Counted from the stretch's first letter, positions 18,941 to 27,694 are shown. The stretch: DNA of 64,000 bases from an uncultured Akkermansia sp. (GCA_947589295.1 CANQBZ010000001.1:1-64000), one strand, 5' to 3'. A program made the numbers and translations. Notes: a model not told the origin generated them from the letters alone.

Positions 18941-20956
18941 GTGCCGGGTTTCATTGAACAGACCCTGGAGGACTTTTCACCCAATGGTATTCTCTCGGGT
19001 GGCAAGGGCTACGAATTCCGCCCCGAGCAGCAGCAGCTAGCCGCTGCCGTTGCCCGTGCGCTGGAGAATGAACGCCCCCTGTTAGCCGAGGCTGGCACCG
19101 GTGTTGGTAAATCCCTTGCCTACCTCATCCCCGCCATTCGTTTTGCCTTGGCGCATGGCCGCAAAGCGATTGTCTCCACCCACACAATCAACCTGCAGGA
19201 GCAGCTCTTTAGCAAGGATATCCCCACTGCAGCCAAGGCCTTGGGGCTCTCTCTCCGAGCTGCGCTACTCAAAGGGCGCTCGCATTACCTGTGCCGCACT
19301 CGTCTGCAGCGCGCCGTAGAACAAGCAAAGGACCTCTTTAACCAAGATGAAGTGCGCCAGCTGCGCGCCGTGCAAGAATGGGCTCGCGATTGTGGGGAAG
19401 GTTGGCTCTCATCTATCCCGGCCGAACTGGGCGTATCCGAGAAAGTGAAGGCTCAGGTGTGCAGCGAAAATTACGTGTGCACCCTGCGCAACTGTGGACC
19501 GAATTGCCCCTACCAGGCTGCTCGTCGCAAGGCGGAAGAGTCAGATCTTGTGGTGCTCAACCACACCCTGTTCTTCGGGCTAATGAGTCTCACTGAGGAT
19601 GCGCGCAATCAAGCGCTGGAAATCGATGAGGAAGAAAACTTGGACAATATGGGATTTATTTTCCCCAACGACTTTGTCGTGCTGGATGAGGCGCACACCA
19701 TTGAAAACGTGGCAGCCCACCAGTTCGGCACCATCTTGCCGGAAGCTGAGCTGCGACGCGATCTATGGCGTCTTTACAACCCTCGCACTCGCAAGGGCTC
19801 CCTGCGCCATGCCGCCACACCCCGCCTGCTCCAGCTCATCGAAGAAGCGCAAATGGCTTCCGATGAGTTTTTTGACCGAGCCACGCTCGATGCCCGTTTC
19901 CCATCCGATGAAAATCGGCAAGAAGTGCGCCTGCGTCAGCCGGACTGGACAGAAGATGTGCTTACCCCTGCCCTGCGCGAACTGGAGCGCGAAGTCCTCT
20001 CAATGGCCAAGGAAGAAGAAAACGAGGTGACGCGCGCAGACCTCATGGATACCGCTACGCGCCTGCTCGCATACCGCTCAGCAGCAGAGGAGATCATCTC
20101 CCTACGCAATGTGAGCAATGCCGTGTATTGGGCGGAAAAAGGCGCTGAAAAGGATGACAAACGTCGGTATCTCACACTGCGCTCTGCGCTCATCAATGTG
20201 GCTCCTGTGCTGTGCGAAAAACTTTTTGAAAGCGGCCGTACTTGCATCTGCACCAGCGCGACTCTCTCTGCCGGGGATATGGGAATCGCCTATTTTGCCG
20301 GACGCGTAGGGGCGAAAAATGCCGATACCGTCCGCATTGGCAGTCCGTTTGATTTTGCCAATCAAATGCGGGTTTCTGTAGCACGCAGTATGCCACTGCC
20401 GAATGAAGAAAATTACGAGAAAGAGCTGCCCTCCCGAATTCTTCGCGCGCTGGAAAGCACAGATGGCCACGCCTTCATTCTCTTCACCAGCTACCGAACC
20501 ATGCGGCGTGCGGTGGACGCTCTTCGCCCCGCCTGCGCCGAGCACAACTGGCAAACTCTCGTGCAGGGGGATGGTATCAGCCGCTCAGATATGCTTGCGC
20601 TCTTCCGTAAGAAGAAGGGGAGTGTCCTTTTTGGCACGGACAGCTTCTGGATGGGGGTGGATGTGCCGGGTGACGCGCTTTCACACGTCATTGTGACCAA
20701 GCTTCCTTTCGATTCGCCGGGCACACCATTGGTGGAGGCGCGCTCAGAGGACATCCAGGCGCGCGGTGGCTCCCCCTTCACCGAATATTCCATGCCGGAA
20801 GCCATCCTCAAGTTCCGTCAGGGTGTTGGTCGACTTATCCGCTCCAAGAGCGATACCGGTACAATTACTCTGCTGGATGCGCGCTTGTGCCGCAAATACT
20901 ATGGGCGTCAATTTTTGCGTGCCCTGCCCCCTGGCGTTCCCTGTACCTTCGAATAA
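18941..20956 (+). CDS. dinG: ATP-dependent helicase, DinG/Rad3 family
   Basis: FRPEQQQLAAAV, EAGTGVGKSLAYLIPAI (Walker A), DEAH box (VVLDEAHTIENVA), 4-Cys region (CSENYVC..CGPNCPY), FGTDSFWMGVDVPGD. GTG start. Confidence 0.88.
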   Translation: MPGFIEQTLEDFSPNGILSGGKGYEFRPEQQQLAAAVARALENERPLLAEAGTGVGKSLAYLIPAIRFALAHGRKAIVSTHTINLQEQLFSKDIPTAAKALGLSLRAALLKGRSHYLCRTRLQRAVEQAKDLFNQDEVRQLRAVQEWARDCGEGWLSSIPAELGVSEKVKAQVCSENYVCTLRNCGPNCPYQAARRKAEESDLVVLNHTLFFGLMSLTEDARNQALEIDEEENLDNMGFIFPNDFVVLDEAHTIENVAAHQFGTILPEAELRRDLWRLYNPRTRKGSLRHAATPRLLQLIEEAQMASDEFFDRATLDARFPSDENRQEVRLRQPDWTEDVLTPALRELEREVLSMAKEEENEVTRADLMDTATRLLAYRSAAEEIISLRNVSNAVYWAEKGAEKDDKRRYLTLRSALINVAPVLCEKLFESGRTCICTSATLSAGDMGIAYFAGRVGAKNADTVRIGSPFDFANQMRVSVARSMPLPNEENYEKELPSRILRALESTDGHAFILFTSYRTMRRAVDALRPACAEHNWQTLVQGDGISRSDMLALFRKKKGSVLFGTDSFWMGVDVPGDALSHVIVTKLPFDSPGTPLVEARSEDIQARGGSPFTEYSMPEAILKFRQGVGRLIRSKSDTGTITLLDARLCRKYYGRQFLRALPPGVPCTFE

Positions 20957-20971
20957 AATTCCCCTTCCTCT

Positions 20972-21805
20972 ATGAAAAATATCCTCATTATCTTCTACAC
21001 CGCCATCGCGCTGCTAAGTTGTCTGCTTGACGCCGCAGAAATAAGAGACGTGACCGTTACCAGCGCGTCCATGAACAGGCAAATCACCAACATGGTGATT
21101 ACGCCTGACCGCCGTTCATCAAATGAACATTTCCCCGTAGTTTACCTGCTGCACGGTTACAACATGACACCTCGAGATTGGTTGAATGTACAGCCCCAAC
21201 TCCCCGATATTGCGGATCACCTGCGTCTCATCATCGTATGTCCAGATGGCAATAACAGCTGGTACGTGGACAGTCCGGTCAATTCCGACTCCAAATATGA
21301 AACCTACGTGACAAAAGAGTTAGTCGAGTACGTCGATTCCCACCTGCCCACCATCCGCGACCGCCGTGCGCGCGCCCTCTGTGGGCTGAGTATGGGCGGC
21401 TTCGGCTCTCTGCGTCTCGCAATTCTGCACCAAGATACCTTCAGTGCCGCCGGCTCCATGAGCGGTCTCGTCGATTTCTCCCCCTTCCCCAACCGATGGG
21501 GTACGGCAGAAATCTTCGGGAAGGTCGGAGAAAATGACAGGCACATGCAGGAGTACAGCATCCTGAATCTCGCGCGCTTCATCCGCCCCGGGCTTGATAT
21601 CATGATTGATTGCGGTACGGAGGACTTTTTTCACCAGATTAATGATAATTTACATCGCTTGCTCTTGGCGCGGCATGTGCCGCACACCTACATATCTTTC
21701 CCCGGCACGCACAACTACGCGTACTGGAACAACGCCATCCTGCACCAGTTCGTCTTCCTGTCGCATCACTTTGCGACTGCCGAATCCTCCGAAACGAAGG
21801 AGTGA
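20972..21805 (+). CDS. Alpha/beta-hydrolase esterase (esterase D / antigen 85-like), secreted
   Basis: Signal peptide; YLLHGYNMTPRDW; ARALCGLSMGGFGSLRLA (GxSxGG); C-terminal SFPGTHNYAYWNNAI with catalytic His. Confidence 0.85.
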   Translation: MKNILIIFYTAIALLSCLLDAAEIRDVTVTSASMNRQITNMVITPDRRSSNEHFPVVYLLHGYNMTPRDWLNVQPQLPDIADHLRLIIVCPDGNNSWYVDSPVNSDSKYETYVTKELVEYVDSHLPTIRDRRARALCGLSMGGFGSLRLAILHQDTFSAAGSMSGLVDFSPFPNRWGTAEIFGKVGENDRHMQEYSILNLARFIRPGLDIMIDCGTEDFFHQINDNLHRLLLARHVPHTYISFPGTHNYAYWNNAILHQFVFLSHHFATAESSETKE

Positions 21806-21824
21806 TTCGTCGTGTGCATCGGCG

Positions 21825-22865
21825 CTAATCGAGCAGCCTATCCCAGTACTTTGTGCTCCAGTAGGCGCGCGCAGCCTTGCGTGATATATGTGACGCGGAT
21901 ATGTAACGGAACCGCAGCATCTGCGACGATCGGTGTCCCATCTCATATTGCAATCGTTCCATGTCTCGATAGTGCGCGGCATGATAGGAGGCAAAACTGT
22001 GCCGTAGCACATCAGGCACCCACGGATGCAGGCCGCTGGCTCGATGCAGCTCTCCCCATCGCTTAATCCACCCTTTGGGGCATATAAGTTCATCCTCATG
22101 CGGGTTCAGGTTGAGGCGTCTGAGCCAGCGCAGAAGAGGTTGGGGCATGCTTACGCAACGCGAGCCGCCCGTTTTGCTTTGTGTTGCGTAGAGCGTAATT
22201 GTTCGTGTCTTGATGTGGATATTGCGCCATCTGAGTCGTGTTATCTCCGTCGGTCTCATCCCGCTCCATATCATGATTCCAACGGCGGCGGCACACGCTC
22301 GGTACTTTGGCAAGAGAGAGGTGCGCAAGAGCCTCAGAATCTCCTCCAGCGTGAGCGGTTCCTTCTCTCGCTCTCTTGAGGGCGCTTCCTGGATGGGTTG
22401 CACCGGATTCCTTTGTAGCCACCCCATGCGACAGCAATATGAGAATAACCCATGCAGGATGGTACGCGCTTTACTTCGACTGCTTGTCCTCTGAAATGTC
22501 TTCCTGAGCATTTCTCGACACATTTGCGTTGTGATATGGCGCATCTCACGTCTGGCGAGTTCGGGGTTACACATCAAAATTTTCTTCGTATAGTATTCCA
22601 ATTCTCGACGCGTCGCCGCACGCCGATGCTGCTTCCCTTTCAGCAAATACTCCACTCCCTTTTCCAGCGTAAGCTGAGGATCCGTTTCTTGCAGCACCTC
22701 GCGCGCATCACGCAGTCTTTGGATGCATTCCTTCGCCTTGATTTTATGTTTTGTTCCCATACATTCCGCCAGTTCACGGATTATCTCTGCAGCTTCTATC
22801 AATTTCAATCCGTGTGCCTGTATGAGCTCTACCCCCATCCTATCTATGCTTACTTTCTGTTTCAT
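21825..22865 (-). CDS. Solitary tyrosine recombinase / phage-type integrase
   Basis: SGMRPTEITRLRWRNI (Arg I), SKTGGSR (Lys), VPDVLRHSFASYHAA (Arg II/His), LQYEMGHRSSQMLRFRYIS (GH...Tyr). Confidence 0.88.
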   Translation of the reverse strand: MKQKVSIDRMGVELIQAHGLKLIEAAEIIRELAECMGTKHKIKAKECIQRLRDAREVLQETDPQLTLEKGVEYLLKGKQHRRAATRRELEYYTKKILMCNPELARREMRHITTQMCREMLRKTFQRTSSRSKARTILHGLFSYCCRMGWLQRNPVQPIQEAPSREREKEPLTLEEILRLLRTSLLPKYRACAAAVGIMIWSGMRPTEITRLRWRNIHIKTRTITLYATQSKTGGSRCVSMPQPLLRWLRRLNLNPHEDELICPKGWIKRWGELHRASGLHPWVPDVLRHSFASYHAAHYRDMERLQYEMGHRSSQMLRFRYISASHISRKAARAYWSTKYWDRLLD

Positions 22866-22883
22866 ATGATTTCAAATCATATG
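22863..22883. repeat. 21-bp perfect palindrome (site A)
   Basis: CATATGATTT-C-AAATCATATG. Its left end is the recombinase start codon (minus). Confidence 0.95.
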
Positions 22884-22889
22884 TCAAAC

Positions 22890-22994
22890 TTTTTTGCAAA
22901 TTTTTTGCAATTTTTTCTGCTTTTTTGCGGGGAAAACGGCCTTTCCATAAAGGCAATTTTTTCGCATTTTACAACGCTAATTTTTTCAGGTTTT
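22890..22994. promoter_or_regulatory. Phased T-tract array (predicted curved DNA)
   Basis: T6 runs start at 22890, 22901, 22911, 22921 (spacing 11/10/10). More T4-T6 runs start at 22957, 22967, 22981, 22991. Confidence 0.7.
22939..22962 (+). terminator. Hairpin + T6, intrinsic terminator-like
   Basis: GCCTTT-CCAT-AAAGGC followed by AATTTTTT on the + strand. Confidence 0.45.
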
Positions 22995-23038
22995 CCACAA
23001 TAATTATTCAATATATGCGTACGGAAGGGGATTTAGGT

Positions 23039-23059
23039 CACATGATTTGAAATCATATA
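23039..23059. repeat. Near-copy of the 21-bp palindrome (site B)
   Basis: CACATGATTTGAAATCATATA matches site A (minus strand) at 19/21 positions; centre-to-centre distance 176 bp. Confidence 0.9.
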
Positions 23060-23111
23060 GCATCGGCTGTGCGAGGGGATGGTCCCCGGATATTTCAACC
23101 TAGCGAGAACG

Positions 23112-23507
23112 ATGAAATACAAACTGATCATAGCAATGGTCGCTGCTGCCACAGTGGGAGTAGCAGGATTGAGTTCATGTGATTCAATGAAATCCCTTGG
23201 GAGTTCGCTCACCAAGATGGGGCTCAATCCGTTCGAGAAGACAAACAGTCTTTCTGCGACAGTAGTGCACGCATCGACTCCGGTGTATCATGCCGGTGGA
23301 GAGCACATCATGGGCAAGGGAAAAGGAGAAATAAAGACCTCAGCGGGGTGGAGTCAAAATTTGATTGTCAAGACGGCTGATGGCAACACCTACAAGGGGA
23401 GTTTGAATGTGGATACTCAAGATGAGTGTGTCGCCACAGGAGACACAGGTATCGCGGAGATCGGAGTTGAGAGCAACAAGATGAAGCGATTTGAGAAGAC
23501 ATATTAA
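23112..23507 (+). CDS. Putative lipoprotein
   Basis: MKYKLIIAMVAAATVGVAGLSSCDS lipobox. Internal Met at 23112 preferred over 23079. Confidence 0.75.
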   Translation: MKYKLIIAMVAAATVGVAGLSSCDSMKSLGSSLTKMGLNPFEKTNSLSATVVHASTPVYHAGGEHIMGKGKGEIKTSAGWSQNLIVKTADGNTYKGSLNVDTQDECVATGDTGIAEIGVESNKMKRFEKTY

Positions 23508-23626
23508 GGGCTTGATGAGAGCTTCCGACGGCGGAGTTCCCGTACGGGGATAACGGATTGGATCAGAAGAATCCGATGCATGTATGATTGACAGCGTGAC
23601 TTCTGAAAAGCTCATGTTTCTCTGAT

Positions 23627-24490
23627 ATGAAAGCGAAATTATATACGCCCCTTGTGGCGCTGACTGTTCTGGGACTCTGCTCTTGTGGAGATTTGGGGTC
23701 ACTGGCGAGTACCGCTATTGGGGTTGCCGCCGCTGGCTATTCTGCTGCCCAGGAATACGACGCAAACGGCGTGCCGATTTACGGATATGACGGTAACAAT
23801 GCCGTGTACGGGTATGATAGCAACAATCAACCGATATACGACATAGCCTTGCTTGCAACTGCAGCGAGCGTGCCAAACTGGGAGCCCAAAGCCGGCGCCT
23901 CAGTCATCTACCCGACGCAAGCCCGGCGCGCAGCCACACCGCCCCCACAGGCTCGCCACCATGCACCGCTTAAACACCGTCACCCTGTAGTGGCTCACGG
24001 ATATCATCGTCCCAATCGCGCCGCCACTCCTCCGCCGCTCAATCCTCATGTATCCGGTCTTGGATCGCGCCCGGATCGCGCAGCTCCACTGCCACCGAGC
24101 AGCACCCGTACGTCCGAGCCGGCGCCGCGTCCCGATCGCGCCACTCCGCCATCGCGCAATCCTCGTGTGTCGGGACATGGGCCACACTCGAATTCCGATC
24201 ACCGCATGCAACCAGGCCAGAATCTGGGACGCCCGGGGTTCGGTCCTCAGCAGGGACGCCCCAATGCAGGTCCCAGACCGGGTCGTCAAAAGGGGAAACC
24301 TGCCACATCAACCCCCACGGCTCCTGCGGGAGTGGAGGTGGCGCCGGTGCCCACAGCGACTGCAAAGCCCGCGTCTTCGGGCGGGTATGTCTGCATGTCA
24401 TGCAGCTTGGGTGATACACTCATCAAGAAGTGTACCAACAAAAAGTGTGTGAATTACGGTAATCCACCGAGTTCCTACAAAAAAAGATGA
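23627..24490 (+). CDS. Pro/Arg-rich putative lipoprotein with C-terminal Cys cluster
   Basis: MKAKLYTPLVALTVLGLCSCGD lipobox; YDANGVPIYGYDGNNAVYGYDSNNQPIY repeats; C-terminal CMSCSLGDTLIKKCTNKKC. Confidence 0.75.
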   Translation: MKAKLYTPLVALTVLGLCSCGDLGSLASTAIGVAAAGYSAAQEYDANGVPIYGYDGNNAVYGYDSNNQPIYDIALLATAASVPNWEPKAGASVIYPTQARRAATPPPQARHHAPLKHRHPVVAHGYHRPNRAATPPPLNPHVSGLGSRPDRAAPLPPSSTRTSEPAPRPDRATPPSRNPRVSGHGPHSNSDHRMQPGQNLGRPGFGPQQGRPNAGPRPGRQKGKPATSTPTAPAGVEVAPVPTATAKPASSGGYVCMSCSLGDTLIKKCTNKKCVNYGNPPSSYKKR

Positions 24491-24510
24491 ATCTCATCCA
24501 CATCAACGCC

Positions 24511-24990
24511 ATGAAAATGAAATTAACCATCGGGGCTCTCGCGTGCTTCATGCTGGGGAGCTGCGCAAGTATGAGTGATTACAACACGGTGAACAGCTCG
24601 CAGGTAGGCGTGCCTCAACAGGCATTTGCCGCCACGGTGATGTCTGCGCGGCAGGTGACGCAGGAGTCCTCTGCCTCTACACGCAACATGGGTACACTGA
24701 TTGGCGCCGGTATTGGCCTGGGTGGTGGGCAGTTGCTCGGCAGTGGCAAGGGGCGCGCAGCTTCTACCATTGGCATGGCGGCGGCAGGCGCTCTGGCCGG
24801 GCGTTATTTGGCGGATTCCATGGGACGCACAAAGTGCCAGCAAATCACAGTTTCAGTAGATGAAACAAATGCAGTCTACACCTTTGTGCAGCCAATCTAC
24901 AAGCAAATCGGCGAGATTAGCGTTGGCACGCATGGCACCTATTACCACGGCAACGGCGCACATTTTGTGCCGGATGGTATGACTCTCTAA
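24511..24990 (+). CDS. Glycine-zipper putative lipoprotein
   Basis: MKMKLTIGALACFMLGSCASM lipobox; GTLIGAGIGLGGGQLLGSGKGRAASTIGMAAAGALAGRYLAD glycine zipper. Confidence 0.75.
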   Translation: MKMKLTIGALACFMLGSCASMSDYNTVNSSQVGVPQQAFAATVMSARQVTQESSASTRNMGTLIGAGIGLGGGQLLGSGKGRAASTIGMAAAGALAGRYLADSMGRTKCQQITVSVDETNAVYTFVQPIYKQIGEISVGTHGTYYHGNGAHFVPDGMTL

Positions 24991-25024
24991 TTATTCTTTC
25001 ACATCCAAAACCAAAAACCATACT

Positions 25025-25384
25025 ATGAAGAAAACAACACTAATGCTGGCCTGCTTTGCGGGATTCGCTCTCTCTTCCTGTGATTATCTCAGCTGCCTTA
25101 CGGCGAGTAATCCGGAGGAATGCGCTATCGGTAAGACCATGGAAAAAGCGATTGACTACCTCGCCGATGCCAAAGGCATCGACACCCAGGAGAAAGCGGA
25201 AAAGTTCGCTTCCAACTGGAACAAGGTCCAGATGGCTATTACCGGCGCCCAAAAACTCGGCATGGATGTGCCTGAAAATGTAAAGAAGACCTACAACGAT
25301 ACTCTGGAACGTATTGTGAAGCACAACTACTTTGACTCTCCCACACTTAAAGCGGCCATGGCCAACGCGGATTACATCAAGTAA
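25025..25384 (+). CDS. Small putative lipoprotein
   Basis: MKKTTLMLACFAGFALSSCDYLSCL lipobox, then a helical 95-aa domain. Confidence 0.7.
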   Translation: MKKTTLMLACFAGFALSSCDYLSCLTASNPEECAIGKTMEKAIDYLADAKGIDTQEKAEKFASNWNKVQMAITGAQKLGMDVPENVKKTYNDTLERIVKHNYFDSPTLKAAMANADYIK

Positions 25385-25431
25385 GTCCGTACAGAGTTTC
25401 TCACTCTCTTTCACCCAATCAATACAATACC

Positions 25432-25776
25432 ATGAAAAATACAATCATAGCAATCGCGTGCATGTGCATGCCGCTGGCACTCGCACAGGGACCACGTCCT
25501 CATCATCCCGTGCCGCCTCCTCCGGGGCCGCACCATCCCGGACCTGGGCCGCATCATCCCGGACCTGGGCCACAGCATCCCGGACCTGGGCCACAGCATC
25601 CCGGACCTGGGCCACAGCATCCCGGACCTGGGCCGCATCATCCCGGACCTGGACCTCAGCATCCTGGACCTGGGCCACACCAACCTGGACCTGGACCTCA
25701 GTATCCCGGACCTGGGCCGCATCATCCCGGACCTGGACCTCAGTATCCTGGACCGGGGCCGCATCATCATCGTTGA
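25432..25776 (+). CDS. Secreted His/Pro/Gly heptad-repeat protein
   Basis: Signal peptide MKNTIIAIACMCMPLALAQG then (HPGPGP[H/Q])n. Confidence 0.7.
   Translation: MKNTIIAIACMCMPLALAQGPRPHHPVPPPPGPHHPGPGPHHPGPGPQHPGPGPQHPGPGPQHPGPGPHHPGPGPQHPGPGPHQPGPGPQYPGPGPHHPGPGPQYPGPGPHHHR
25530..25770 (+). repeat. 21-bp coding tandem repeat (HPGPGPx), about 11 copies
   Basis: catcccggacctgggccgcat-type units repeated. Confidence 0.9.
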
Positions 25777-25812
25777 TCTTGTCGTGAACGGCATATGACA
25801 GTAAGCAACGAG

Positions 25813-25840
25813 GGAGGGAGGTCTCAGGCCTCCCTCCTTT
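25813..25840 (+). terminator. Intrinsic terminator-like hairpin
   Basis: GGAGGGAGG - tctcagg - CCTCCCTCC - TTT, 9-bp perfect stem. Confidence 0.65.
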
Positions 25841-25925
25841 CGACCACTAATCAGTGGGAATAGAGAAAAATAACACACGAACAGGGAAGGAAGTGACAGT
25901 TACATTTCCTTCCCTGCTTCGGTAT

Positions 25926-26723
25926 ATGATTGAAAATAAGTCGATGAAGATTTGTCATCAGTCGATAAAGTGGGGGATTGTGGCGGTGTTGATTCTGCTT
26001 GGGCTGAGTTCCTGCAGCCAGGTGTATAACTTGAAATCTGAAACTGGCCTCTACGATGTGAAGCTGGTTCACACGCTGAAGAGCGGTGTGGATGGCGTAT
26101 GGAGCTGGGGAAAGGGGAATCCGTACGTTGATCAGAAGGAGGGGAAAATTTTCATAGCCGAACTGAAAGTCGATCTCATTAAAGACAAGTATCCCCGAGG
26201 CGCCAACTTTATGGTTCGAAGGATGCGCCGTTATGTCTCGGAAGCGGCGCAAAAAGCTCTTGAGGAGAGTAACGCCGCGAATCAGGCTAACTGGCAACTT
26301 ACCGAAAACGAGTCTGAAGCCGACATCCGCGTGGATATGGCTATCGCGAGTTTTCGTCCCCAGAAACCCTTGCTGCGAGTGGCATCCACTGTGGGCGGAT
26401 TTTTCAGCCCCGTGCCGGGAGTGAGCAGTGTGGCCACGCGTTATTCGCAAGGTGACATAGGGATAGAAATGACCATCAGAAACGTGAAAGACGGACGTTT
26501 ACTTTTTGCGTGCAAGGACAGTAACCGTGAGATGACTGCCCTGATTGAAAAAGAGGCCTACCGCAAGGGAGGAAATGCTGATGTGAACTTGCGCGTTTGG
26601 GCCGATAGACTGGGCAAATTGATACGTTCGTGCTCGCCGGATCATCTCGGAACGCGCAGCATTCGCGACCGCGCCAAAGAACGCAGTTGGTGGGATGTTA
26701 TCACGACGCGTCTCACGTTGTAA
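25926..26723 (+). CDS. Hypothetical putative lipoprotein
   Basis: MKICHQSIKWGIVAVLILLGLSSCSQVYN lipobox; start 25926 or 25944 (track start 25854). Confidence 0.65.
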   Translation: MIENKSMKICHQSIKWGIVAVLILLGLSSCSQVYNLKSETGLYDVKLVHTLKSGVDGVWSWGKGNPYVDQKEGKIFIAELKVDLIKDKYPRGANFMVRRMRRYVSEAAQKALEESNAANQANWQLTENESEADIRVDMAIASFRPQKPLLRVASTVGGFFSPVPGVSSVATRYSQGDIGIEMTIRNVKDGRLLFACKDSNREMTALIEKEAYRKGGNADVNLRVWADRLGKLIRSCSPDHLGTRSIRDRAKERSWWDVITTRLTL

Positions 26724-26804
26724 GGTCGCCCTTCTTTCGCTTTTTGAAATCACGCTTTTCGCAGCTTGGCACCTCTTTGGCCTGATTATTGTGGCATGGA
26801 ATCC

Positions 26805-26833
26805 TTGCCACGCAAGGTAGGATATGGTATATT
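26805..26833 (+). promoter_or_regulatory. Sigma70-like promoter abutting ATG 26840 (leaderless geometry)
   Basis: TTGCCA - 17 bp - TATATT, 6 nt, ATG. Confidence 0.55.
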
Positions 26834-26839
26834 TCGGAC

Positions 26840-27694
26840 ATGCCGAAAGTAGCCCTTATTCAGCAACCCAGCGCCCCGGCGATGAAGGAAAACAAGCGAC
26901 GCACCGAGGCCGCTATCCGCGAGGCGGCGGCGGGAGGGGCTCAAATTATCTGCACGCAAGAGATGTGCACAACGCCGTATTTCTGCCGCACTCAGGATTG
27001 CGCGGCATTTGATTGGGCGGAAGAAATGCCCGGGGCGTGGGGAAAGAAGCTGCAAATCATGGCGAAGGACCTTGGGGTGGCGCTGGTTGTGGCGGGGTTT
27101 GAGCGGCGTGCACCGGGGGTGTACCACAACACGGCGATGGTGATTGATGCGGACGGCAAGTTCCTCGGATTGTACCGCAAGATGCACATACCGCAGGACC
27201 CGGGATTCGAGGAAAAGTTTTATTTCACTCCCGGAGACACAGGCTACAAATGCTTTGACACCAAGTTTGGCAAAATCGGCGTACTCATCTGTTGGGACCA
27301 GTGGTACCCGGAGGCAGCGCGTCTCACGGCTTTGCAGGGCGCTCAGGTGCTCTTCTATCCCACGGCCATTGGTTGGATTCCCGGAGAGGAAGAACTTTAC
27401 GCTGCCCAGCATCACGCCTGGGAAACTGTGCAGTGCGGGCATGCCGTGGCGAACGGTTGCTATGTGTGCGCGGCGAATCGCTGTGGGACGGAAGGGCAAA
27501 CGACATTCTGGGGGCAGAGTTTTGTGGCGGATTACTGCGGTCAGGTCATTGCAAAAGCCCCCGTGGATGCACCTGCCATCCTGTATGCTGATTTGGATTT
27601 TGATGCCCTGGAAGACCACCGCCGCATTTGGCCTTTCTTCCGCGATCGTCGCATCGATTCTTACTCCCCCATCACCCAACGCTGGGGCGAATGA
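26840..27694 (+). CDS. aguB: Carbon-nitrogen hydrolase, likely N-carbamoylputrescine amidase
   Basis: Nitrilase triad context: ICTQEMC (E), YRKMHIPQDPGFEEKFYF (K), IGVLICWDQWYPEAAR (C). Confidence 0.85.
   Translation: MPKVALIQQPSAPAMKENKRRTEAAIREAAAGGAQIICTQEMCTTPYFCRTQDCAAFDWAEEMPGAWGKKLQIMAKDLGVALVVAGFERRAPGVYHNTAMVIDADGKFLGLYRKMHIPQDPGFEEKFYFTPGDTGYKCFDTKFGKIGVLICWDQWYPEAARLTALQGAQVLFYPTAIGWIPGEEELYAAQHHAWETVQCGHAVANGCYVCAANRCGTEGQTTFWGQSFVADYCGQVIAKAPVDAPAILYADLDFDALEDHRRIWPFFRDRRIDSYSPITQRWGE

Noticed and set aside
25411-25878. 155-aa minus ORF with RPRSGMLWPRSGM repeats
   Set aside because: Antisense of the HPGPGP repeat gene; no independent evidence.
21825-26723. Prophage or integrative element interpretation of the recombinase locus
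   Set aside because: No capsid, terminase, lysis, mobilisation or replication genes and no tRNA-derived att repeats in the window; a solitary recombinase fits better.
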